DNA of 64,000 nt from Onchidella celtica (taxonomy: Eukaryota > Mollusca > Gastropoda > Systellommatophora > Onchidiidae), in contig OZ007581.1 in assembly GCA_963931925.1 (NCBI GenBank), positions 15,222,822 through 15,286,821 on the forward strand, written 5' to 3'. The notes beneath the pieces are model-generated. The model saw only the letters and a list, made by a program, of their open reading frames with translations. It was not told where the DNA came from and did not search any database. Of this stretch, positions 36,525 to 47,211 are shown in pieces; within the stretch, counting starts at the first letter, position 1; every line of letters starts with the position of its first letter. Position numbers and translations under genes: made by a program.

Positions 36525-37682
36525 TAGTTTCACTTCCAATCACAGGAGCCACCGCCTATATGTCTGAATCAAAGGTTCATTGAACAGTATCCGGCTGAAA
36601 AAAAAAATTAAACTGCATAGCCAGCTCTTCCCATATTGTTGTTTTCAACATTATTTGATATGAATGGATATTAATGCCTGATAATTACAAAGCAGAAACA
36701 CAGGAAGTTCATTTCGAAGATCATCTCTAAAAGCAGGATAATCACATTACTCCTTTGTCTTATAATCAGACTATCCAGCATAGGAAAAGTGGCACACATG
36801 ACCACAATATCCTCTCATACACTTCAACACGCTGCAGCTACTCAGATCCGCTGGTTACGATTTCGCCCCGATACGATTTGATGTAGAATAAACGCCCTGT
36901 GATAATCAGTATGCGCCCCAACTCTACGGAAATCCCATATAAAAATAAATTTATGTCGAGTATACGATGGGATGCTGGCTAAGATGCACTGCGTTTTACA
37001 ATCCACCCTAATATAAACCCTAAATCCCGGCCTGGTTGTAATGTGTTCATTATTCTGCCTCCTTGGTAAATCAAGATGAAATTCAATGATAGAAATTTTA
37101 ATACACAGCCAGATAGCTTCTAAATCCATGTCATTTTTTCCAAAATGTCTTCAAAACCTGCCAAAATCATTGCGAGACGCATCAATCGAGTCAAAATAAA
37201 AAATTGGTATTAAAAAGCCACCTTTTTAAAAAGCATTTTTCATTTGTGAAGTCTCATTCCCAATCCATTTATTTTCTCAATTCATTTTATTTTTGCTGTT
37301 GTACTATTTGATTTATGCCGCATGGTATATTATGTGTGGGTGTCTATGTATACAATAATTATATGTCTAGCATAACAGTGTAATGCAATAAACTGTGTTT
37401 GATATACATATACTTTAGCAGGACACGTATTTCATGTTCTGTGTATTAATGGCAGAGACGAGCATTTACTATGGAAAGGTCCATCTAGAGAACTAATCCG
37501 CCATTGGTGGAGGGAAAGCCTTCAGCCCCCTCCACCCCCGCGGCTATTCCCTCAAGGTAGAGATCACTGTAGTATCCTTAATATGTGACTCAAATGGCAA
37601 TACTCCCGTAATATGTGTCCCCAGGTAATAATGTACGTATTTTTCATACTGCCTGCAAGTTTGTGATTTTATTAAAACTTAC

Positions 37683-38110
37683 CTCTCAACACCAGCCGTT
37701 AGATCCTAATGTTTCGTGTACGATTTCTGCCCGGTTATGACGAACGGCCGACACAGGCCACAGCTTGTTGGTATTACGTGTGCTGTAACTTTGCGGGAGA
37801 CAGTTGAGCGACAATCACCGCGGGGGGGCCAACCTAGCCTATCACGCAGGCGCAGGTATTGTAAATTCCACAAAACGGTGACTTTTTCTGAAAAAACTAT
37901 AGGACAGAACAATGGTTTCACTTTCAAAAACGAAATTCGTCGTCATCTTTGTAAACTGACTTCTCATTTTTCTCAGTTAGCAATGTTTCAACAGTTCACT
38001 AAGGATTAGTTCTGTTATTGCCAGCATAATATCTAAAGCTTTATTTATCAATTTGTTTAATTTGACACTACTTTCGGTTCCACTGACATTTGGGCCGCAC
38101 ATCCTGACCT
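37683..38110 (-). promoter_or_regulatory. Probable non-coding first exon and promoter of gene 2
   Basis: Counterpart of the gene 1 block. The minus strand has a consensus donor GAGAG|GTAAGT at 37683. Upstream, 37855-37930 is strongly conserved with 13240-13310. Conservation of this block amid diverged flanks suggests a functional 5' exon or promoter. Confidence 0.4.
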
Positions 38111-38489
38111 GCAGGCCACACCAACTCCGAGCGTGCATATCTCCACATCCCAGTCTGGGAACGCGATGCGCTTGAGCTGAGCTCAACCCACTTAGGAGTA
38201 AGCCAGACCAAGGCTGGAGAATCCCCACACTCACCACCTAATAATTATGCATCAAACTATAAAACTATCAACTGCCCTCACGGCCTCCGTGTGGGTTATG
38301 AGTAGTGATTTAGTGTGATGCATAATAATTAAATGGTGAGCCACCAGTGTAGGGCCTGCGCCAGCATTGGTCTGACTTACTCCTTAGGATCGCAGGATTT
38401 ATTAATTCTAACAACGCAGTATGTTGGATTCCCCCCCCCCCCTTTTAATATATGCATGAAATCTTGAGACCTACCACTCGACCCCTGGT

Positions 38490-38604
<115 letters not shown>

Positions 38605-38814
38605 CTCTCCCACTATCATGACAATAATCTCTCTCTCTTTTTCCCTCTGTGTCTGTCACATGATACCTGTGTTTTGTACACAGTCTAATGATTATCTTAC
38701 TAAATCAAGGTTGTGGACAGAGCAAAGGAAGCTCTTTTAAAAATCGTTAGCTTTTACTTACTCCTTATTTTGAGAGCTGAGAAAATGCAAATTGTCTTCG
38801 TGTAGGCTTGTTGT

Positions 38815-39600
38815 GTAGACATGTTTTCAAAGTGCCTCTTCCCTGTTCCCACATTCCACCATTCACTCTATCCAATACTGTGCTGGTACGCGTTTTCCCT
38901 TTTTTGTGTCTTCTTTTACAATTTATACCTCAGTGTGTTGCACCGTGAGTGGCCTGTCCTCTCTCCTGCTGTCTTCTTTGCTTTTATTTAGAGCTTGACT
39001 ATAATTATAAGGTATGGCACGAAAGCCCGTAGGATTCTTTTGCGCCTTTCTGGCAGACTGGAGAGCTGTCTGTGGATACGGCGTAACCTGTCAAAAGTGC
39101 ATCTTGTAATCTGAGGCCAATTGGCTCTTGTAACGACACTGCTTGAACTTGAAACATAGTTTTCAGGGGAATAAGCTCCCCCCCCCCCCACACACACACT
39201 TCCTCTTTTCCAAACCCCTATCCCTATTTGGCAATTGTTCTAAGATAGTATAGTATTGTTCCTCTCGTGAGTTCAACATGGGGTGTCACTGAAAGATCAC
39301 TTTGCTGAACTCCGCAAAGAAAGAACCCAGATACGGCGTTTTCACCAGATTAACATATTATTGAACACATGCTATGTTGTGTTCTATGATAACATATTAC
39401 GACACGTGATGAAGAATGGGATTGTCTTCCATCCCCCCCCCCCCCCAAAAAAAAACAAAAAAACAAACTCGGCCCGTTGTGCCTTCTGGTTTTATTGTTT
39501 TACCTAAGGTTACTGGTGACCTTGACAACACTTTGGGCATTTTCCCCCGTATCTGCTGAATTCAGTCTTACTCTTACATGGTGGACTGTGATGGAACTGT
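38815..39600. other. Intergenic, no gene seen
   Basis: No coding similarity; C runs at about 39179-39190 and 39433-39447. Confidence 0.5.
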
Positions 39601-39604
39601 ACTG

Positions 39605-39790
39605 ATTTGTATTTTGCATTTTGTATATTTCTTTAATCCCATCTCCGAAATTTTCCTTAATGCCATTGCATCCAAGTCAAAGCTGGAGCAGACACGTCGT
39701 CGCCACAATGCAGCGCCAGTCGGCGGGGGTCTTTTGGGGGGAAGCGGGGAATGAAGGGGAGGGGAGGAGACAAGACAAACAACAACAACA
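39605..39790 (-). mobile_element. tRNA-derived SINE fragment (3' half, tail A)
   Basis: Only the 3' module is present, read on the minus strand (around CACATTGTGGCGACGACG). The tRNA head is missing. Confidence 0.55.
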
Positions 39791-39900
39791 ATTATTATTC
39801 GCCGGTTCTGAGATCGATTCTGCCAGGAAATCACAGGGGATGAGTCATTTACATGGTGTAATTAGTCTAGCCGGTGACGTCATAAAAGGGAATCTGAGAT

Positions 39901-40584
39901 TGTAACAGCTGAGGTTGTTCTAGCAACGTTATAGTAGGGGGGAGTTAGTTGATCTAACTACAACCCTTTAGAAAACGAAACCATTACAGCTGTAGAATAA
40001 ATAAACACGAGATCCGACGATCGATTAAATAATACTCAAGTTTAATAACTGTATCTTAACAATAAAATACTAGGAAGGCACCAGTGAACAACTAAATATC
40101 CTACGCCACAGAGAAGAAAAACTCACTTACTCACCGACCAACCACTCACATGGGTCCATATATATAGACATTTCTACAGAAAGTTCCCGAAATAAACGTA
40201 ACCTCTGCCCTCGCCCGAACACACAACTAACCAATCACGTATCAATACGTCACCAGTGGCCGCAAGAAATGAATACAATTTCTCGTGTTAACACCAGTCA
40301 ACGTATTTACTTTAATTCACGCATTGATTATGCATACGGCCACGGTTAAATCACTCAAGGCCAAATCTGGCGTAAACTTCTATATCCACAACGTTATCGA
40401 ACGTTCAGGAACATACTAATATTTACGATCACCCAACAACTACTCACTAGGAAGGGAGGGTAAGGTCACGAAGTACACTCTGGCGAACGTCAACAATTAA
40501 AGAAAAAAAGAAGTGAACACATGCTCAGTCACCAGTATAACAAGAAAAACGGGGGAGGGCAAGGGGTAGCTTGCAGATGCTACA
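39901..40584 (-). mobile_element. Solo LTR, family 2
   Basis: Fossil LTR, 684 bp, TGTAACAGC...GATGCTACA, flanked by the 5 bp duplication GAGAT (39896-39900 and 40585-40589). The minus strand shows a TATA-like TATATATATGG, consistent with an LTR promoter in that direction. Unrelated in sequence to family 1. No internal part survives. Confidence 0.65.
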
Positions 40585-40770
40585 GAGATGCAGGAGTGAT
40601 TTGGGCAAATAGTAAATTCATTCAGGACAAATTTTTTTGCATTTTGTAATACAGGCAACAAACTTTGCACAACTGTAGAGGCTGCCCATACAACTCATTA
40701 CCAACATAGAACATCTCACCAGGTGACCTTGGCCACCTCAAAATGACCTCTGATTTCCGCCACATTTCTT

Positions 40771-42553
40771 AAGCGGGCCATACACTACACAGTTCGAAGG
40801 CCAGAGGCCTCAGCTGTACGCGTCCCCCCGGCGGTCTTTCGATGGACGAGAGGCGGCCTCCCGATGGCCTGCGGATGGACGAGAGGCAGTCTCAGAAGGC
40901 CCCTTTAAACGTGCTGTTTATTTTTTGCCTACACGCTACCAGTTTTGCTTTTATTTTACATATTTATACCACAGTTCTTCTAGTTCTACTACTGATACAA
41001 TGTCAGGGTGGAATAATAAGCAAACTGTGCTACAGTTTATTGAAATTTACCGAACTGAGAACAAAACATGCTGCCAAATCATCCAGGTACCTTGCTTCAG
41101 CCATTCTGTTGACGTTTTGAATTTCGCGCCAACTAGCTACAACAGTCCAAGGACTGACAGTTTAAGGATAAAAAAAATGTTCGTCTGAACGGAACTTCTC
41201 TCGTCGACAACCTGTCCGTTCAACGATGACCCAGATCCAGCGTCTCTCGGTTAAACTCTGACTTGGTCGATGAATCAACTGTGCGTTTAAAGGGGCCTTT
41301 ATCCAGAAGTTGACAGGATCCCCGCTATTCTTTGGATACCGTACAGTTTGTCGATCACGCTCGGCTTCTTTGAACCCACACACTACACAGTTCACAGGCC
41401 TATGCACATAATCCAAATGGCTTCTTCTCAAAATGAATTTGCACTAGCTTGCTTAGCAGTTTTTGTTTTGTTTTTGTTGTTGTTGTTGACGAAACAGAAG
41501 AGAACAAGACCGTTCTGTGAGTCAGTAGCTCATGGCTGTGATTGGCCGATGTTGGACACTGCTGCCCGAGGAATATCTTGGTCTCTGAGGAACATGAGTT
41601 CTTCAAAATACCATAGTCGTGGCACATATAATTATTTCGTTTCCACCATTGCCAGAAATCTTTGAATTTTCCGTTTTCTTGAGCTCCTTTCGGAATGCAA
41701 TACGCAAGTTATTTACTTTTTTAATTATGTCTCCCGGCCGGATTGAGGATCAATGAACTTTGCAAATTCTACGGATTGACATAGGCTTGATCTTTCATCT
41801 GTTTGTTGCTGTATACTTTAGACTTTATCTTCCAAAGACATTCATTGCTCCTATATTTTTGTCCAAGAAGCCATGTGGTCCTGGTGCACAGAATAGATTA
41901 TTCGTTTGTTTCAACGCATGAACTTCCAATACGACTCTTGATTCACCCTTACAGTCTATAAATAGATACGATGCAATCATCTTCTATCATTGAAATTCAC
42001 CCCTCTCTATCCCTAGCTGGCTGGCTGACTAGTTTTGGGTGGAAATTTTTCCTCTGTAGGTCTACTAGTACACACACTACATGCATCGCCCCCCCACCCC
42101 CCCCAACTCCTTTTCCACCTTTTTATCTCGTCGGATAATAAAGTAGTAGTAGTGGTAGTAGAACTAGTAGTGGTAATATTATCATTATATTATTATTATT
42201 ATTACTATTATTATTATTATCATTATTATTATCATTTTAATGTTTGGTATCAAATCACACTAACATTTGATGCTGTTGAAGATTCTAAAGTCATATTTAC
42301 ATAATTTTGACTTCGTTATACATTTATTCTGAGCAACTAGCACCTAGTCCCTGAGGCCGACTGTTAAATTTCTGGCGTGGCTTGAATTCAGGAGGCCGTC
42401 GACAGGCCAGACGTTTTGTTCTGATTTTGAACTGAACGCCTCCCGTGAAAGTACAGGGTCGCCGGGAGGCCATCGGCAGATTGCCCGCCGGCCGTCGAGA
42501 GGCCATCCGCAGGCCGCGTGCAGTTCTTTAACTGTGTAGCGTATGGCCCGCTT
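40771..42553 (+). mobile_element. Probable Harbinger-type transposon, non-autonomous
   Basis: Inverted ends AAGCGGGCCATACACTACAC and, on the other strand, AAGCGGGCCATACGCTACAC, followed by GC-rich subterminal repeats related to GATGGCCTGCGGATGGACG in both arms. On the plus strand, 41000-41100 encodes SGWNNKQTVLQFIEIYRTE, like the start of a MADF domain, and 41417 starts MASSQNEFALACLAVFVL, like a Harbinger transposase N-terminus. No catalytic domain remains. Target duplication unclear. Confidence 0.5.
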
Positions 42554-42559
42554 TAGTGT

Positions 42560-43785
42560 TTTAAATGATATCGGTTCAGGGCTACCAAAAGTAAAATAAA
42601 AAGGAAATTTTAATTTTTTAAAAAGATTAACCACAGTGTTGCTCCACCGTCCTTTTGTAATGACCATTTAACTTTCCACTGTAACGCTCAAACTGACCCT
42701 TAGTCATTACGACACCAAATATTAGTGTTACTTAGATTTGAAATTGGAAGTAAGCAATACTTACCCACATATCCGTTGTTAGTGGTCATAACTGCACAGA
42801 ATAACCATTTTTGACAAACGCTAAAAATTGTCACATTCTGGAAATGTTTTATTAGTCTCGTGACGAGTAGAATCTCATGCTAATTAACAAAACATTACGC
42901 GCTGACCTTTAAAGTAAGTGAAGTGATCATCCAACTGACCAGTGGTAATGAACCGGTTGTGGGAGGGGGGGGGGTAACGATTGAAAAATGATGACTGTTG
43001 CTGGTAATTACAAGTTGTATTTTATAGTTGTATACTATAGTAAGTAAGTGTATAAATGCTGCAGGCAGCAGGGAGCGGAGAGAATGAATGACCGTGCATT
43101 TTGACTGGTTGTTTGTTAGTTTCAATGTTTTCAAAGATTGTTTACATGATATGATCTGTGTATTTTGAATTGGCCGCCAGGGCCTACAATAAACTGAATT
43201 TGAACTTGGTAATTACAGAAACCAAATCTGTGACGATATGTGGACTCGGCCAAAGAACATTCGCATTCAAATTACTATACCGGCTTCTCCCAGGGCCCTG
43301 CATACTGGAAAATACCAATCGACATATTATACATTATGGAACGAGGATCTACAGGCTGTCAGGGACATAGGCCTGCTACCACATAATTATGTTCGTCTTT
43401 ACCGAGGAAGGTAAGAGAGTGGTCGTAAGCTAACAAGTCCGTACAAGAGTTGCACTGGCAAACATAAAATTGACACTGACCATATCCAGCGATCTGCCCA
43501 AGGAAATAGTCAGAAACGGATCAAACCTATCGAAAGTTCCGCTGGTCAAGACCGGTTTCAGAGGATTTGTACGGACACCAGTAAACATGGGAGGCCGAAA
43601 GAGATCAGCAACACTGAAAAAGTTGACAGAGGTGGATGAAAAGACTTTTAGTAGGATGGGCGGACAACAGGTAGAATTAAAAAAAAATGATAAAAATGAC
43701 AAAAACAAAACAAAACAAAATAAATGATCAAACTATTCTGCCAGTGATATAATTGTTTTCTTTTGTCACACCAGATTTTGAACTA
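42560..43785. other. Intergenic, no gene recognised
   Basis: Holds an 85-codon lysine-rich frame (43470-43727) that begins after a donor-like GAAG|GTAAGAG but matches nothing I recognise. Confidence 0.4.
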
Positions 43786-43789
43786 TTTG

Positions 43790-44087
43790 TGTATCAGCAG
43801 ATGAGCTCCAAGCTACCCAGGCTATTTTCTTGCCTTTGCTAAGGAAAGCGGAGGTGCTGTCACAGCCAGTGAAAGCGTGAAAGAACAGCAAAGACAGCGA
43901 CTATCCCGGGCATTAACTGTTTGGCTGTTGTGTGCACTGGAATGTATTTGAAATTCTTCCCATTGCAAAAGCAACCCAAAATATTTCCAGAGTGGGCAAT
44001 CGACAGAATGACACTATCTGTGTGTACAATCCTGATGTTTTTCTTGCCACCTTCATGAAAGGCATTTAAGGCATGAAGCCACATCAT
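43790..44087 (-). pseudogene. Degraded repeat-borne protein fragment (PIN-like, FTGCD family)
   Basis: The minus strand has IRIVHTDSVILSIAH and GKNFKYIPVHTTA in one frame, and FTGCDSTSAFLSKGKKIAW in the adjoining stretch. These match a protein family common in invertebrate genomes as multicopy genes of unknown function, whose Asp-rich motif resembles PIN/FEN nucleases. This copy is partial and broken. I cannot tell which mobile element, if any, carried it. Confidence 0.45.
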
Positions 44088-44099
44088 TCAAACACATCC

Positions 44100-45500
44100 A
44101 GGAGTAACCACTGAAACTTCTGTTTGGCTTCACAATGTTCTTCTCTCCTCTATGAAATATGATTTTTATGGTGTCATTTAACAATAAATCACTTGATATA
44201 ATTTCGACGCAGTGCTGAAAACAAATATGAATGGCGTAATATCAATCATTCTAGTTGAGGGAATCTTCAATATTTTCTTGACTTGCATCGGAATATCTGT
44301 GTCATGACGTGGCTCAGCATTAAACTTTACGCAAAGTGTACAAAACTACAATTACCCCGGACATTTATCAACGTCAGAGCTACGTCATCAAGCAAGATCG
44401 ATGCCCATTCGCCAATGGCACGATCGACGACTATTTTATAATCATATTAAATACTTTTCCATCTTGTGCTTGAGAATCTTTACATAATTCTAACTGTAGG
44501 GAACTAAACTCTATGCTAATAAAGTAATATGACATAGCAGTGTATTCATCTTGCCATTCTTGATTGAAAGGTTATCGAAAATCAGGTTCACTAGATGCAA
44601 AATGAAGCTTAATAGTACTATAATCTACAATCTACAGACTGAAGACAAGACCTGTAAAGTGCTGGCTGGGTCAGGTTGCTTGTAAACGCGTATGTCATTA
44701 TTTCACAGCGGTTGCATTACTTAATCTCTTCAAAGGATCTGGAAAATATAGACCTGGATGAAGGTTTGGGGGTACCATTTGAATGATTGTTATACGATAT
44801 TACCGTGTTCAAATAGAGGAGGGAGGGGCGAGGGTATTTTTCATTACATTTAAACAAACTTATACAATGCATTGCCTGGAATGTTATTTGCCCCATTCAT
44901 CCTAATAATGTACCATTGAAATTTTGACAAGGCCTCTATCTAAATACTAAAACGTGTATGTAAAGAGCCAGATCTGAATTCTTCAGAACAGTGAACTAAA
45001 GAAACTAGGAAGGGCGAAAGAGAAAAGTACGTTTGTCACAAAACCGAACATTAGAAATAAACAATGAAAACCTGTACAATAAATTCCGAAAAGAAATAAA
45101 AACAGAATAATTATTTTGGGATTCCTTGTATATTTTATTCGGTTGCTGTTGTTGCTATTGTTGTTTTGTAACGCAGGGCTTTGTGAAATAGGAAGGGCGA
45201 GTCTTGTTATTTGGCTACAAACATCTGGACGATATTCTGAAGACGATACGCTTGGTGTGCAAATGTTATGTAGTGTGTAGGCTTGGCGGTGTTCCTGTTT
45301 CACGCATAACAAACACATTTCTGTCAGCTCCCAACAGTTCCTGTCTCATTATCTGAGATCTGTCAAAGTGTTTGTGTATCACATTTTGCATTATTTTGAA
45401 ATATAATATTCACACCCAAAGGTAGGTGCCTTTATCAACATGCGGACAATCCATATACTTTTTATCCCTAAATGACTCCACTAAAAGTCCTAGGTCTGGT
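44100..45500. other. Intergenic, no gene seen
   Basis: Low-information AT-rich sequence; no element ends or coding match found. Confidence 0.5.
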
Positions 45501-45504
45501 GTTG

Positions 45505-45795
45505 CACTGCGTCAAGAATCTTTATTGTGGGTTTTAGTGTTCATGGGACACCTGAGTCGACACAAAAGTCTTGAACACCTTGCTCTAACTGGAAAAACAG
45601 AGGGCAAAAAAAGCAGAGGTGGACAAAGAATAACATATCTAGAGAGTTTGAACAGATGGGTGACAGGGAAAAACGAGGACATAATTATGGGCTTTTTGAG
45701 AGCATCCGAGGAGGAATGAGTGGCGAACCATGATCGCCGATATCTGTTCCAGGTCCGGCACTTGAAGAGAGAGTGTGAGGTGTGAACTATGAAGT
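45505..45795 (+). mobile_element. LINE 3' fragment, reverse transcriptase C-terminus
   Basis: Encodes FMGHLSRHKSLEHLALTGK, EGKKSRGGQR, LESLNRW, then in a shifted frame WRTMIADICSRSGT and a stop. This matches the terminal part of Jockey/Daphne-type LINE proteins. The one-base shift lies near 45718. A different family from the full-length LINE at 47 kb. Confidence 0.65.
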
Positions 45796-45799
45796 TAAA

Positions 45800-47198
45800 T
45801 GCGCACTGGGGAAATTTAAAGCCAGTGTATCTCACTAGTTCGCGCCCTTCAAAACTGTATTTTGTCAGTGATCGGAAAGAAAGACGTCTTGGACTAAGAC
45901 GCAGAGTTGGTAAACAGCCATGACTCAGTGTGCCATTCGTTTAAAATTTATGTTAGCGGAGTGCGGTTAATGAAAGGTAGAAAATACGCCGATAAAGGCA
46001 TACGCACAAGTGATCTAAGTCACTTACTAAGTGTTCCTTTTTAGCGCAGTCCACATCCTAAAGTCACATCTTTAGTGAAAATATAAGAAAACATAAGAAA
46101 TTAAATGCTTCTATTCACCTAACTGGGATTTTGGAGAAACACCGTTTAGATTACAAATACATGTAGATAACATCACCATAACCATGTTATATTCTAAAAG
46201 ATTATTGGATATTTGAAGAGTGGAAAATCACTTAATTCATTTTCTGGTATTTTGAAAAAAAACAACAACAAAAAACCAACAAATATTAGCAAGCCAACAT
46301 TTTATCATTTGTGTGTGTGTGTGTGTGCATCCAGGAAAAATGTCAAAATCAAAATGTGGTGGCAAATAAAATTTAATAAATGTGTTATCAATTTAACGCG
46401 CCTCCGCAAACCGGTGTGAAAGATACCGCTGGTCAAGTGGAGATATTGGTCTCCACAAACTTTTGGGTAGAAAAATATTTGTAAATTTGTCAATTGATTT
46501 TGTGTAGTAGAAGTACTTAGAGCTTGTATTAATGGATGAAGCACTACATCAATGCTAGTTATTATTTTCGGATGTTTTCCCTTCCTTTCTCTCCTTTATT
46601 CATTTATTTGACAATCTGCAGTGAATCAAAAATACTGAAATTCTTGTAAAGATGTGCATTCCACAACAACTCTACGCTTACGCCTTTGTACGTTATCTGC
46701 AGCTGTGATGTATCCCAACCATGAAAGGCTAAGGAGTAGATTCATAGAGAAATGTAGTTCCACCAAATGATTACTCACGGCTGTTCAGATATTCACTACA
46801 TGAACGGAAACTCTTCACATAAACAATATGAATAAAGACACGGACAAGCTGTTTGGGCGAAAAAAAAAAGATGGCAGAATGTGTAACCTCTCAACAGTGA
46901 ATCTGACTAATTTTTAATATATTTGTTACTTAACTAATGAGATTTCCAGCCCAGAAAACCAATTCTCAGTAATTTTACTACAGTCAAGCAGTCAAGTAGT
47001 TTCTTACATAGAGTTACTCATTATTCAGCAGCATAATGTTAAAAAGCATGAAATGGATAAAATTAAAGATAAGAATTGAAAGAACTTCTGGATCAATACA
47101 CTTTTATTGAAAGCATCGGGAAATCCGCATCAGGCTCACAGACAGTGATCCTCGGAAAGAGAAATCAAAATGAGGGAATGCATGTGTTTACCCTTTTG
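45800..47198. other. Intergenic, no gene seen
   Basis: Includes a (GT)n run (46310-46327). 46565-46655 resembles 51418-51500 beyond the LINE and may be the ancestor of the minisatellite unit. Confidence 0.5.
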
Positions 47199-47211
47199 TA
47201 AACAACATTCT

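Noticed and set aside
39621-39905. ORFs on both strands around 39.6-39.9 kb
   Set aside because: Overlap a SINE 3' fragment and simple repeats.
43470-43727. Lysine-rich 85-codon ORF as a host gene exon
   Set aside because: No recognised family and an A-rich end; insufficient support.
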